Notes: generated by a model from the sequence alone, not told the origin. A stretch of DNA of 64,000 nucleotides from Azolla caroliniana (GCA_043228905.1 JBHGNT010000088.1:30352-94351), one strand, 5' to 3'; positions 11,230-24,583 are shown, counted from the stretch's first letter. A program made the numbers and translations.

Positions 11230-12230
11230 ATGTCCAATGGTTACTAGATAGGTGAGAGACAAGGATGCCCTTTGGCTCCATATTTATTTCTATTTGTGGG
11301 AGAAGCCTTTAGTGCATTCTTGCATAAGAACAAGTTATCTATTAAGGGTATACAGTGGCCAAGTGTGGAGGAGGCTGTGTTAGACTGTGAATTTGCCGAT
11401 GACACAACATTATATATTGTAGGAGATAAGACAGAAATCTCTGTAATGTGCAAAATGTGATCCATGATTTCTGTGATGCTTCAGGCGCTATTATTAATTG
11501 GCATAAATCAGTGGGAGTTTGGGTTTTGGGAAGGTCTTACCCCTACTTGGTGTCCAGACAGTGGATTCCGTTGGATACCAAAGGGCTCTCCTGTGAGATA
11601 TTTAATTCCCTTTTCTTAGATAATCTCTCCCTGTGAGCTTGCCCCACTTCTTTCCTTCTACATCCCTATCCAACTTTTTCTAACTTTTCTAGCTTGTTGG
11701 AATCCTAACTTCTCTCATACCTCTCTCTCCTATCTGATTTCAGTCAAATCACGTCTCATCTCCAACAACAAAATCTTACAAAAATGTCTGAATCATATCA
11801 CTAATGATTTGCAAATTCAATGGCACAACTTCCCTCTATTGAAGGATTAAATTTAGGACGTCCTTATCATTAGAGGACTAAGTGAATCCTTAGAGCAAAC
11901 AGTGAAACCCCCGACCTCGATTGGAAATAGCCGGATTGATTGGACAAAGCCATAATCCGATTGCACCTTTCACACTCGATGTGCTCCAATATATACTCAG
12001 CAACAATAGCCAAAGAACTCACACGCCACAAAAAGGCTTGAGTCCTGACATCCAAACTCTACCGTCTTTGGCATCTTGACAACCTCCGAATGTTTCTAAT
12101 GTCATGTCACTTTTGATGCATGGTGTGGAAACATGGATTCTTGCCTACTACTCCACAATATATGCAAACTATGGAAAGAATATTGAATCTAATCAAGATC
12201 CTATTTTTGGGGCGGATGCACTATATATAT
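11230..12230 (+). mobile_element. LINE reverse-transcriptase fragment
   Basis: Frames at 11235-11600 give the RT core that is missing from the 6.3-kb LINE: GCPLAPYLFLFVGEAF, DCEFADDTTLYI (the YxDD-type catalytic box as FADD), then IHDFCDASGAIINWHKS and FRWIPKG across frameshifts. Downstream, 12110-12225 shows a weak match to the connection region of the same element class. An opposite-strand zf-RVT-like piece (11870-12055) interrupts it. All frames are broken and no termini were found. Confidence 0.75.
11870..12055 (-). mobile_element. LINE zf-RVT-like fragment, inverted
   Basis: The minus-strand frame reads TQAFLWRVSSLAI...ILE...C-x2-C, the expected start of a zf-RVT domain (F-W-lL...L...C-x2-C). 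It lies opposite to the surrounding LINE frames, suggesting local rearrangement or an independent fragment. Short and decayed. Confidence 0.45.
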
Positions 12231-12399
12231 AAATGTGTCATTTGAATGTAAGTGATCATCAAAATTTAGGATTATATAAGACCCAGCAGGAAAACTTCAC
12301 CCATGCATCCGAATCTGATAAATTTGTTATTTCGGAGATATTAATCATACTCAGGTCACATTTCGGCACCTTCGATAACCCACCTCCGACCTCCTTCTC

Positions 12400-13870
12400 C
12401 ATTAGTTCTCAAAATTTCCTCATTTCTACAGATTCCAATGAGCTAGAAACTTACAAAGAAGGTTTGGCATCTCCAAACTCTACAAAGTGGCAATCCAACT
12501 TGCAATCTGAGATGGCATCTATACACAAAAAATAGGATTGGGATTTAGTTCCTTTACCCCCCTTCTCGATAGACCATTCTACAAAAATGGTTCTTTCTGC
12601 TGAAGCATACAACAAATTCCAACACTCCCAAATACAAAGCCCAACTCATTGCCAAGGATTCTGAGAATAGGAAGGAGTTGATATCAACAAAATCGTATCT
12701 CTAGTGTTCAAAATAACAACCTTTACTTCCTACTCAGAGTCCTAGTTGTCAAACATTTGGAGCTATTTCAGATGGACACCAAGACAGTCTTCATACTTGT
12801 TGATCTTCAATAAGAAATTTACATGAAGCAACCTTAAGGATTCTTATAGAAAGCTAAGGAAGAGTTGGTTTGCCTACTAAAGAAAAGTTTGTATGGATTA
12901 AGACAGGCACCCTAACAATGGTATCAGAAGTTTGATAACTTCATCAAATCACCACGGCACAAAACGAGGGAGGAGGATCATTGCCTCTACTTCGGGACAC
13001 AATCCGACGGCATGTATGTATTCTTCATCCTCAACGTTGATGATGATACGTTGATTTCTAGAAGTAACAAGGCAACTATTTCTTATCTTTATCAAAAACT
13101 TTAGTCCAAATTTGTGATGAAGGACCTAGGTCCTGATTGACATATTCTCTAGGCATGAGGATCGCCCGCAATCAAACCACTCGACAACTTACATTGCCAT
13201 AATCCAACTACATTCATTAGATTTTGGCACGATTCAGACAAAGCAAAACCCGCAACAACTCCTCTTCCTCTCAATGTGAATATTTCCAAGGTTAATTGCC
13301 TAACTACAAAATCCGAAAAGTTCAAGATGCAATCAATACCTTAAACTTCTGTTGTCGGATCTCTCATGTCCGCAATGGCCGCAACTCGACCCCAACATAA
13401 CCCATGCAGTTGGTGTTGTCAATAGAATTATGTAGAATCTGGGCCGCACACACTGGGTAGTTGTCAAACAAATTTTCAAGTATCTCGTTGGCATAAAGGA
13501 TCTAGTACTTACATTTGGACTTTCGGACTTGTCTGGAACATCTGACCCTTATCTCACAGGCTTCACTGATATTGACTACATTAGGTGCGCCAACAGTCAG
13601 AAAAATTATCCACTTTCCGTCATATCTTTCGATATAATTGGGGAGTAGCTATTTCTTATAGATCCAAATTCCAATAATAATGCATTCCGACAGCTTCCAT
13701 GGAAGCTGAATATACATTATAGATCCAAAATCCAATACTAATGCATTCCGACATCTTCCATGGAAGCTGAATATACATGGTTGCTTCCAAAATCATGGAA
13801 AGAAGCAAATCTAGCTTGGAGGAGTCGCTCCAGAACTGGGAGAGACCAACTTGGACTCCATCCTGACCCG
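12400..13870 (+). mobile_element. Ty1/copia pol remnant (RT to RNase H)
   Basis: Broken frames show, in order: KWQSNLQSEM and DWDLVPLP (RT start), a DTKTVFILVDLQ block replacing the usual DVKTAFLNGDL, EIYMKQP, CLLKKSLYGLRQAP, a VDDD catalytic region (13035-13060), FVMKDLG, and an ASMEAEY block standing for S-x-EAEY of RNase H. More than ten stops or frameshifts are present, so this is an old fossil. LTRs were not identified. Confidence 0.85.
13664..13790 (+). repeat. 73-bp tandem duplication within copia remnant
   Basis: The segment around GATCCAAATTCCAATAATAA and CTTCCATGGAAGCTGAATAT is repeated head-to-tail (starting at about 13660 and 13733) with a few mismatches. It duplicates the EAEY-coding part of the decayed RNase H. 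Confidence 0.85.
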
Positions 13871-13874
13871 CCAT

Positions 13875-16082
13875 AGTGACAGTTAGGGTTTCATCATAGT
13901 GACAGTTAGGCGGGGGGGTATGGGAAGTGTAATTATTAACATCTAGTTAGTTACTAGAAATCCGCGGTTATCTTTGATTCTATTGAAAAAAAATGAATCA
14001 TCTATAAATGTTTCATGATATGAATCATCTACAATTCGGTACCATTAGCGAAACAAGTGGACTGGAAAAACCATTAAATTATAATATATTAAAGTTCATT
14101 GGTGTTTGTTAATGTCATCTTCCATTAAACAAACATATTGCAAGGAGAAGAAGTATGACAATGACATGAGATATCAAACAATATTCCAAAGCATATACAA
14201 CTTGACATTAGTCATGACTCATTGTTCGATCATTTAATATCCAATGTTGACATTATGGTTTTATAGCTAATGAATATGCTAGCAAAGTCGTCTTTGTGCT
14301 TACTTTCGTATCAATAAAGTAAGGGCAATGATATTGTGTGGCCCACTTTTGTTGCCACGTTATGTACCCAAGGTTAAAGTTAATCAAGTCATTAAAAGAA
14401 GATGTGTGCGATTGTGACTTAAAGCTGAAATTGTATTGTAGAATTTTTTGATGTACAATTCCTTCTGCTATGTTATAAAAGTTGTACATGAAAATCTATT
14501 AACAATGTTTTAGGATTGGTCTCTTTAAGCAACATAATGTGTTTAGGGCTGGTCTGATCTCGTTAACAATATAATTACCTAGTAGGCATTGTTGATTAAT
14601 AGGATATATCATGTGAAAGGCTGGAGTAGTACCTTTTGCCCAAACTTTAATCCCTCAAGCCAAGTTCCATAGATGGTTAAGGTATGGACATATCATGAGC
14701 ACACCCCATACCATGCATAACCATGTTCAATTGTAGTTTATCACACATATAAAGGTGGGGCATTTATGAGATGAGAAGGAAGACAATAAAAAACCTTTAA
14801 TATGCATATGACATAAGATTGAAGGAAAGCGGTTACAAAGCTTTATATATATATTCACAAATAATTGGGTCTATTTCCAACACATAGACCATCCCAATTT
14901 TCATTGTTTATAAACCATATGTTTGTTGGCATAAAAGGCCGAGTCCTTCCACTTTGTATCCGTAGTGTGAACACATCCTCTATTTGGGGCTTGAGTATAT
15001 AAGCTCAAACCTAACTTGTGTAAGCAATTTCGAAGAAGTCAAATGGCTCTTTGAGAGTCAAGGCTCACTCAGGTAGTAGTTATATCCCAATTCACAAAGC
15101 CGAAAAAGCATTAACTCTCCATGAAAAGGAGATGATCCAGCCACACATTCCGGTACAGCTACCTTCACATTCTTGTTACAACTTCGGATACATCCTTGCC
15201 CTTTCACCTTGCCTTGTATTCATGGCAACATTGAGGGTTAAGATTTACAATCTAATATTACAACAGTGACATTTTAGAATCTATCCTTGATTATCACATA
15301 CTTCGTAGCATCACGTGTAGATAGATCCTTGACTCTCCATCTTTTAAACCAAGTTGGACATAAACCACAAGATCTCAAACAAATGGACACAATGTGATTG
15401 TAAACTACATAGGACTTGAAACCCTTGCAAGCCAACATCCACGTTTATCCACTGACTTCATGGGTGAACTACCACCTTATTATTGAACTTTGTGGATGTC
15501 TCTTTCCCATTCACTTGCACAATAGTCGACTTTGGCCTTGATGGATTGGTGACGATAAATTTCATTAATTTCAGCAAAGCTTGTATTTGCATTCAATGAG
15601 ATGAAACTCAAAGTATATCGCACAAGCTTGAAAAGAGATGTTCTCAATTAGTTTCACTAGGGCTCGAGAAAACATCTCAAATTTATCTATTTCTGTGAGG
15701 CTTTGCTTCAAATGAGCATCAAATTAATCTATTTATCTCAAATTAGTGATGGCACCCATGGTAGGGCTTTCTTCTTGATTGTAAGAAGTGCAAAGCATAT
15801 ATACTACAAATAAATGACTCTCGTAACAATATAGCAATAAGACTGATAATCACATATTATAAGGTGCTCAATTTGGAATGAGCATCAAGGTATAACTCTA
15901 TTATGGAGAGGATGCTACATTTCTTTTATCACAAAATGCACTTAAAGTGATCAATGAAGGTATATTGACAAATAACGATATGCTTGCTTTGTCAAGCATC
16001 GTATATGTACATGGTCTACCAAACAATTCATTCAGAGACCACTTCAAGATTTTTTTCCTTCTAAGCTTAAGCTTCCAAAACT
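13875..16082. other. Intergenic, nothing recognised
   Basis: AT-rich DNA with only short frames (for example 15051-15269 +, 72 aa, no family recognised). The last few hundred bases probably include the 3' UTR of the minus-strand glycosyltransferase. Confidence 0.5.
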
Positions 16083-19000
16083 TTATATCCTGCCCTTGAG
16101 CAATCTTCTGTTTTGTTGTTGCTTATCTCGGCAAATACAATCTGGGGTCGGATTAGCATAGAAATACTCCTCGAGTTTCGGAATCTCTCCAAATTCTCTA
16201 TCGTACGGACCTCCGATTTTGTATCGATGTACCTTCTTTACCTCTTCTTCAAATGTTTCCCATGACAACTCTCCCGAATCAAGATCATCAATCAAGGAAA
16301 TTAATTGTGCCCTGGAAGAGATAGCAAATAAGTTATTTTCTACGGCAACAAAGGCTAAAAACATGAATGCAACAAATCAATTGTGCCCTGGAAGAGATAG
16401 CAAATAAGTTATTTTCTGCAACAAAAATAGGCTAAAAATAGGCTAGGATTTTTAGATGCTTCCATGTGGATGGAAGCATGGTTTTGAGTAAGATAAAAAT
16501 GTTGTTTCCAAGACAATGTCATTGAGGTCATGGTGATGACAGTTGTTTCACGGTGTTGGAAGACATGAATATTTTGGAAATATACAAGATATATGTTTAA
16601 ATGCAGTTTCAAGGCTATTATAACTTCTTAATCTTCCTTTGAAACCCTTTGAATTTGTAGATGAGAAAAAAAGTGGCTGGAATCAAGTTGTCATTCCACA
16701 AACTCGTGATAGAATCACGAAAATTTCCATCCTCATATCACTGTTTATTACCTGTCTGGGCTGATGGTTTTACGGAAACCCTCAAATCGCCGTTGACCTT
16801 GAACGGCCTTCGCCATGTTGCCATCGTAAGTATACACAAACACATCACTCTCAAGAGCTACAATATGATCCAATGCTGCCATTTGGTTTTGATACTTAAG
16901 AAATGGCTCCAACTCCTCTTGTCTAGCCAGAGTAGAATGTGTAAACACATTTGGAAACTCTTTTGTCAAGGCTTCCATGCTTCCATTTCCATAGATTGCA
17001 CCTGCCGCAATGTAAATCCGGGTAGAAGAAGGGTATCCCATCCCTTTAAGAAGAAGTGATGTTTCACGAGGTGTCAATGGACACCCTCCTTCTTTGCGTC
17101 GCCCTTCACTGTCGATCTCCTTTTCCTTCCAGTGTTTCACATCATATCGCATTTTCTGTAGTTCCTCGACTTCATCTGGAGCTAACCCGTGTGTACATCC
17201 AGTGAAAGCAATCATGTCCTTCTCATATCTGTGACCATTAAATCCCAGAAAATATTAGACTCAAGGAATGAAGACCTTTGAGCTATGCTGATAGAGTCGT
17301 GGGTATGTGTGAGCAAGAGAATTAGAGGTATCCAACAAATGGGCATATCAATGTAATCATTATATTTCAATCAAGTTCAAAAACCCCAAAATACACTTTA
17401 ATTTTCAAAAACGAAAAGAGAACCCCTTTGTCATACACATGGAGTCCACATTAGACCCATGTCAAGGCAAGGCATAAAGCTCATTACGCCAACAAGGAAA
17501 ACATTATTGGTAGACATACTTGAGAACAATTCCATGGTATCAACTCTTTCTACAGTCACAATATCTTAAGCCTAAGAAAGTGATCACTGCGAGAAATGTT
17601 CCTGAATGAAATCACAGATTACAGTAATAAGGATATATATACCTGAGATGCAACGCAATATAATGCTTGTCTTGCTTCATTCTCTCAACTAAAGTTGCCC
17701 CTAGATTTAGAATAGAATCCCGATACTTGAGAGCTTTGTAGCAAGTCCGGCAACGAAGCTTCTGGATGTGATTCGGTAGGTCATTATTTGCCAATCTAGA
17801 GTCAGAATGTGTGAAATATAGAACCTTGTGTTTCTTAAGCAGGAGAAGAACTTCATCTTTGTAATAAGACGCCTGTATATGTTTAACAAACATATTAGGG
17901 TAGACTGGCTCCACAAAACATTTTAACCATGAAACGAGAATAGGAAACCAAGGACCATACCTTCGACCATGATACGGGTGCCTTAGAAATAGGCTCTACC
18001 TTCCTCAAAGATAGTGGAAGCTCCTCAACAATGTGGACATCTCTTTCCAATTCCTTCATAAAATGTTGCACATCATAAATGTCCTTGAACTCACTGCGAT
18101 GTGGAAATGTTTGCAATGTCAATCCATACCATGAAAACCCAATCCCTAAAAAGGATTAAGATGTGTGTGTGGATGTGGGTGTGTGTGCACGAGTGTGTAT
18201 ATAAGGGGGGTGAAGACCTAATAACATACCTCGGATCTGCCCAAAATGAGCTATGATCCAACGATGGTATCACAAGGGCAGCATTCATGATCCTTGCAAT
18301 AGCCACCATATCACAAATCTATATAAAGGACATGGGAGAGTCAAAAATCCCGATTCAGTGTGCCCAAAATGCATTGTCAGAAAAAATAAGAGGGCCTAAT
18401 AAAATTTACCCCATTGCGCATTTGATTCAAGCCACCATTGGCATTAACCATGATATACCCGTTTGGGGTAGGTTTCGGATCTACCATTGAAACATGTTGA
18501 AGTAATAAGATTTGAAGGCATTGTCACGGAGAAGTAGAGCTAACCACACTATCAATTACCTTTGTGGGTTTTGGATCGTTCAATACATTGCTGAAGACCT
18601 TCACTATCTGGCCTTCCCCAAAGTTCTCTCTCTCTCTCTTCTGTAGAAGAATCAATCTACATAAAAAAAAAAAGGGTAACAATGTTGCTCCAATTCTATT
18701 ATGCAATGTTGCATATCTTCTTCGGTAACATGAGTTTTGATTAGTAACACTACCTCCTGAGTTGATCTCATTAGGAGGAAAGAGCTAGCCCCATCCATAG
18801 ATGTGAACATGTTCCTCATAGCCCAAGTACCGTCATTATCAGTCCCAATCAAAACCTACAACATCAAGATGATGAAAGAATAAAGGTCATGCAGGTTAAT
18901 TAAGTATTGTAAGCACATATGTTAGTGAATGGCATTTACTCAGACTCAATCTGGATAGTTATGGTCACGATATAAACCCTAGGTTAACTACATTCAAACT

Positions 19001-19963
19001 AGGCTAGCCCCAATAGCCATTATTTAGACATTAGGTTTAGATAGCAATGATACAGATGCAGTTATATTATATTAACAAAGACCATGCTAGCAATCCTTGC
19101 TGCCGATTTAGTCCAAAACCCTCTATGAATTCGGCTAGTTCCAAATCCCTATATGGTACACAATCACAACAAAGAATGAGATTCTAGTTCATGGGTTAGT
19201 CAAAAACTCCATGATGAAAAGGTGCAAGGTAGCCATAGGGTAACAACATCCCATGGAATCTGACATCTGCTTTTTATGTGACTACTATAGCCTTAATTAT
19301 GCATATGATCACAACATAGACCATGCTAAAATTAGTAGCATGTGTTTCATCCAAAACATTATACGAGCACTGCTAGCTACAGAACACATCATATGATGAA
19401 TATGAACTCTAACGATTAGGGGTACAATCACAACAAAGGAACAATATGTTAGTCCAAAACACCATATGATGAGAAATTTCAGACAGAAACATGGTATATG
19501 ATCACATCTAAGAATGTCATCGAAGGTTCTTGATTAAGTAAAGCACCATATATGATGAGAAATGCAATCTGGCAAACAGCTTACATACCATGGAATCCAA
19601 AATACTCTTGGGTTCGGATGGCAATGTGAGCCACACGACAAACATCATTCTAAGGGCAAAGATGACAACGATGCCCAAAGCAAACATTGAGAAAATCACC
19701 GGCCGGGTACAATTCTGGAACCCACACAAAACAAACCAAGTCCTGCCAAAAATATTCTGGGTCAAAGATGCACTGTCATCTACAGTAGCCAATCTGGTAG
19801 TGTTGTCAGCATCAGGGGGTAAATCACTCTTTTCCATCCTTTTGTTCGAGAGAGACCTTCGGGTCGGGTGCCCTCTCCGGGGCGTGTGCAGAACCTCTAC
19901 CACATCTCTGCTTGCCATTGATCCATCTGTAGGAGGAGGAATTTTCAACCTCATAGACTCCAT
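16083..19963 (-). CDS. GT106 / O-fucosyltransferase-family protein (RRT1-like), 9 exons
   Basis: Exons (-): 19963-19589, 18855-18754, 18635-18560, 18480-18410, 18318-18230, 18093-17961, 17872-17643, 17228-16752, 16311-16083 (TAA), giving about 593 aa. It is a type II membrane protein, with a hydrophobic anchor at residues ~82-103 ending exon 1. The catalytic domain shows [107 protein letters not shown] and the FYANP-P-CIC end. The family acts in the Golgi on cell-wall glycans and includes rhamnogalacturonan-I rhamnosyltransferases; the donor and acceptor here are unknown. An upstream in-frame ATG at 20035 adds 24 residues. The exon 3 acceptor is the weakest call: the first AG (before 18640) breaks the frame, so I chose a later AG inside a GA repeat. 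Exon 2 is inferred from phase alone. Confidence 0.85.
16300..16425. repeat. 74-bp tandem duplication spanning an exon 9 acceptor
   Basis: TTGTGCCCTGGAAGAGATAG plus the following 30 bp occurs at about 16305 and again at about 16380. On the minus strand this places a second copy of the intron-8 branch/acceptor region and the first few exon bases upstream of the acceptor used at 16311. Confidence 0.85.
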
Positions 19964-22900
19964 TGTTTTGCATAACCCTTCTTTTTGTCTCTGTTTTTCC
20001 CTCTTTGAACTCTGTTTTACGCTTATTTGACTCAATTTTGGCCTTTGTCTCTCTGTTTTCCTACTTCCTGTCTCTTATCTTGATGCATATTAGAGGCATT
20101 GATCAGAATCCACAAATCATATGACAAACCCAAGTAGAGAAATTAAAGGTCTGATCATTTTTAACTCTGATTTTGATGCATATAAGGTCAAATATTTATA
20201 TGTATATGAATTTAAAAGGGTAATGGTATCAGATGCCCAAATATGTATGTTATTATTAACCCTTGGTTGAGAAAACAGCAGTAAATTGAATGGTATGGTA
20301 GGCCAATATATTTCTGCTTATCCAAAAAGAAGAAACAGGTAAGAAATCAAATGCACAAATTGAAAAAATTGACCTGTTCACAATCCTATTCTTAGATATA
20401 GAAACAAGAGGCAAGAGTCAAAAGAGAATCCTAGAGAGAGAGAATGAAAGAAAGAAAGAAAGAAACATATATTAACGTCTTTTAAGAGGCCAAAATGGCC
20501 TATAAGAAAGACCAAACAAGAGATTACATCGCAAGTCTTGTCTGGTCTTTGAGAACAACAAATCAAAATAAATAAATATTTCTAAGTAAATAAGATAAAA
20601 GGAGATTAAAGACTCTGGTTTTCGGCACATATAAGAGAGAGATAGAGACCCAGTTCTGTGTCCTTGAATAAAGATCCTTTTTGTCCGGACATTCTTTGTC
20701 CCACATGCTCTTATTCCACGTGGCTTGTTTCTATAACGAACTAAGCCGGCCACTGCCAAGGAGTCTTCGAAAGCACAAGGGCGGCCATATGATCATGTCG
20801 AGAAGTATGGTCACCAATGCCCAATGCTCACTAGGATGATCCACATTGGATCCTTCAAACACCGAGACTACATTGTGTGTATGCTTGTTATCCACACACG
20901 TCCAAACCTTCTTCTTGTGCCAACATTCTTCAATTTGTTGTTGCTATTGTAAAGACATTTGCTTCGTAAAAGATACATCCACACATGGCGATCACATTGC
21001 TTTGCTTGTTTAGTGCAATCTTTTCAAAATTATGGACAACGTGCATTCAGATAATTTGAAGGGCTCCATGTCCATGGTGCTTGGTGTTCAAAATGGGAGG
21101 ACATTGGCAATCAAATATAGGTTGAGGATCAAAGGTATTGTTTGTGTTTTTTGGAAGTCTCCATCCAAGCATTTTCTTTCATTCTTTTGTAGGACCAATA
21201 TTTCATTTTAAGCCTAGAGCACAATTATGAAAATTATGTCCACATATTATTCAAAGGAATAGTTCTATTTAGTCCATCTCTAAAACATAGAATCAAAAGT
21301 ATTTTAGAATGCAAAGCATGGCTTTCATTGTTTGGGTGATGCAAAACACAATTGCGTGTGCATAACGCACAACTAAACACTATGGATCAAAACTAGTAAA
21401 TCTGGATAGATGACTAGTAGCAACATGCCTAAGGACAAATGATGTAGCTAAGATCAAGTTGAGTTTTCAATTATTCTTATTAGTATTGACTCTTTATCAT
21501 CTATCATTTGCATTTACATTTGTTATATATAATGTTTTGGGCATCTCCCGTCTCAGTGAATAGTATGGGACTTGGGTGATGCATGGGTATGTCATCTCAT
21601 GGGGCTCGTATATTGCATTGTCATATCCAAACATTGTCATATATTTTTAATATTGTTTCCTATTTTGCTTGACCTAAAGAGCCATATTGTGTTTGTACAT
21701 TGTCTTATATGCTTCATGAATGGCTTGAAATCACTATCAATGACATCATGATGTCTAAATCCAAGTTGTCCCCATCAAGACCGCAAATTGTAACTTATTA
21801 GTCTTAATTCTTACACAACATATTGATATAATGCTATTTATCATAATATTTAATAAAAATAGACCTATAGCAACTTTACATGACTAGATTTAAAAATGCA
21901 AATCATATGTTTGAATTACGACTCAACTTGGTCATCATATTGGAGGCAAATGTGCTCTAGATGCCACATGTAAGAGTACTTTATACCCAACTTTTGGAGC
22001 TTCCTCTATCCAGCTTTCTCTACAACAAGGAACATACCCATTCAACTCTCCACCTTCCAACATATGAATAAAACCTTTAGAGCAATGAAATTGTTGGGAA
22101 TTTTGTCATAAGAATCTACGCTTGTGTTTTATGTTCAACATTCATCATCAAGAGCAACGAGCATTTGTGTGACACATTGATCCATGAGGATATGAACCAT
22201 GTTTCCCGTATGAATGGAAACATTCTTTGCATTAAACCAATCCATGAATACAAGTTTGTACTTCTGCAACATATTTCCTTCAAATAATATATAGAAACTT
22301 CTACAAATTTCCTCAATGCATGCTAATGATGCTTCCTTCACAAAGAAACCATCACCAATCCAGTTGTAGTCAATGTCATAGAGCCTTCAACCTTGATCAA
22401 ATGTGATTTTGAAATAATAATTCAAAATGTCACAAGTTGTGAAGTTGTTAATTTTTATAACAATGTACATGGTGTATGGCTCATATTTTTAGACTTATCT
22501 CATAAATACGATAAATGCAGTGAAAAAAAAATCCAATCACTAAATTTAAGCATGAAAAATCAGGCCCAACTCCATGAAAGTCAAACTCTGCTTCCTATAT
22601 CATGACACAACTTACTCTTTCAAGTTGGTGACTCTTTGATGATTCTTCCATTAATCTCAGATTTGATGGCACAACCCTGGAAGGTTACCTTATAGTTTAC
22701 ATTGCTACAGGAGTATGAATTCTGATATAATACTGCTATAAATGCTCAGCATATATTCATGCCTCAGGCAACTGCAATCCGCTTCAGAACTATTTACAAT
22801 ATTTATACATGCAGTGCATATATTGCAAAGCATGAATATGTTTTACGATCACAACATTGAAAAAAAATTGACAATTTCATATCATGTCTCACATTCATCT

Positions 22901-23224
22901 GATGCAAGGCACACTAACAATCACAATAGTAGAGAATGTATTGAACATTGCTTTGATTATGCCTCTTTAATAGTCGAACAAACAAAAGAAAAGTCTAAAG
23001 AATGAGCAAACAAAACAAAATTGGCTACGACCTCAATGCAAGATGCTACAAATAATGAACACTTCTTAATTTTGTTGGAAACTTCATTGCTGACTCAATC
23101 GACACAACAACAAAAAAACTAAGTCGCAAGCAATACAATAAATCCACTTGCATTGTATGTGTGAGTTTTAGTAAAATTTTGACCAGTGCTTCAACATTGC
23201 ACATAAAAACTAATGCAATTCTAT
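19964..23224. other. Intergenic between GT106 and OST3 genes
   Basis: The first part is presumed promoter and 5' UTR of the GT106 gene. It includes (GAAA)n at about 20445-20464. Unrecognised short frames lie at 20472-20759 (-, 95 aa) and 22135-22341 (-, 68 aa); the latter has protein-like composition but no family I know. The right end should include the OST3 3' UTR. Confidence 0.4.
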
Positions 23225-24307
23225 TTACCGCCATCGATTGGGCCAATAGCCATGGACACGATATCCAGTTTTCCAATTATCCAGGTATATGACTCTCTGG
23301 ACGGCAAGGAAGCCAACCATCATGCATATCAACATGAAGACACGCTGCGTTGTGGTGTTCTTGATCATTACAAGGAAATGAGTAACGAAACCCATCATCA
23401 ATCCAAGCACCATATAAAGGGAGCCAACAACAAAGCCTTCAGCACCCAGTTGAGTACCGGATGCCTGGTAAAAGAACACGAGCTTTCCTGGATTGTTCCT
23501 ATCGGCCATGAAGAGTGGCATACCCCTAATGATGTTGTGCATGCCACCAGAGACACTGTAAAAGTACACAAAGAGTGCAAAAGCAGCCCAAACTTTAGGG
23601 TTATGGGCAGGCGTGTTACCCGCCAAAAGTTGTTTGATGGCAAAAGGAGTCACTGCAAGGAGGCCGGCTATGAGGAGAAAGAGTTGCTTTTTATTGATGG
23701 GGGGAGGCCTTTTAATGGGACCAACTTTGATCTTTGTTCGAGATTCAACAAAGGCAGCCATACCTTCGGCGGCACGGGCAATGTCACTTTGATCCATGGG
23801 ATCGGCATCTTTTAGTGCGACACCGGGCAAAAGTACAGATATCCGTGGCAAAGAAGAGACTCCGAAAAGGGCGAAGCTTTGTTGGGATTGTTTAAATTCG
23901 AGATCTACAAAGAAGAGTTTAGAGGAGCTGGTGGAGGTACCTTCTTCTGCATTGCTGTTGTGGATATAGGACGATGAGAGGAGTCCAAATTCGCGTCGGA
24001 GGTGTTCCAGTTTTAGTTCCGAGTTCTCTCTGAGTTGGGCCGCATCGAAGAAGATGACTAATGCGAAGCCGCGACGATTCGTATTCTCTTCCACTACGAA
24101 TTCCCGGACGCTCGAGTCATCGAACCGGATCACTCCATCGGGGGATCTGGCCTGTCGTTTTAGAAGCTCTGACACCTTGTCTCTGTTCTTGGAATTGTTA
24201 CAGAGAACTGGATCCATACACAGAGAGGAGAAGAGGAAGACAGAGACATAGAGAAGAAGACGAAGGAGGAGGGAGGAACAAGGTCCCACTTCTGTGCTCC
24301 TCGCCAT
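23225..24307 (-). CDS. OST3/6: OST3/OST6-type oligosaccharyltransferase subunit, intronless
   Basis: A single 360-aa exon starting at ATG 24307, with TAA at 23225-23227. Residues ~13-36 form a signal peptide. A lumenal thioredoxin-like domain follows (~45-195), with the FALVIFFDA strand at 81-89 and the LPRISVLLP cis-Pro region at 153-161. Four membrane spans lie at about 208-227, 238-260, 290-314 and 321-341. A basic W-rich C-terminus ends in WPNRWR. This is the Ost3/Ost6 (TUSC3/MAGT1) subunit of the ER complex that transfers glycan to Asn. The yeast and animal proteins carry a CxxC redox pair after the first strand; here the equivalent stretch (QLRENSEL, 91-98) has no cysteine. That implies a non-redox role, which matches my understanding of plant family members. 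The length is typical. Confidence 0.93.
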   Translation of the reverse strand: MARSTEVGPCSSLLLRLLLYVSVFLFSSLCMDPVLCNNSKNRDKVSELLKRQARSPDGVIRFDDSSVREFVVEENTNRRGFALVIFFDAAQLRENSELKLEHLRREFGLLSSSYIHNSNAEEGTSTSSSKLFFVDLEFKQSQQSFALFGVSSLPRISVLLPGVALKDADPMDQSDIARAAEGMAAFVESRTKIKVGPIKRPPPINKKQLFLLIAGLLAVTPFAIKQLLAGNTPAHNPKVWAAFALFVYFYSVSGGMHNIIRGMPLFMADRNNPGKLVFFYQASGTQLGAEGFVVGSLYMVLGLMMGFVTHFLVMIKNTTTQRVFMLICMMVGFLAVQRVIYLDNWKTGYRVHGYWPNRWR

Positions 24308-24309
24308 AG

Positions 24310-24552
24310 CCCGATCTGAATGGAAACAGAGGAGAAGAAGAAGAAGAAGAAGAAGAAGGGGAGAGTTGGATTTCTTTACATGATAATATATAACCTACTT
24401 ATTATGTATTACTGTTTACACATTATTTTTCTTTACAAAAAAATTTTGTGTGTAAATACATAATAGAAGTAATAGTAATACATATGATACATACATACTT
24501 ACAAGTTACATACATAGTTTTATCTTAGTAACAAGAAGAATAGATAAGTTTA

Positions 24553-24583
<31 letters not shown>

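Noticed and set aside
23213-23815. 200-aa plus-strand frame opposite OST3
   Set aside because: It is the antisense shadow of the conserved OST3/6 coding exon.
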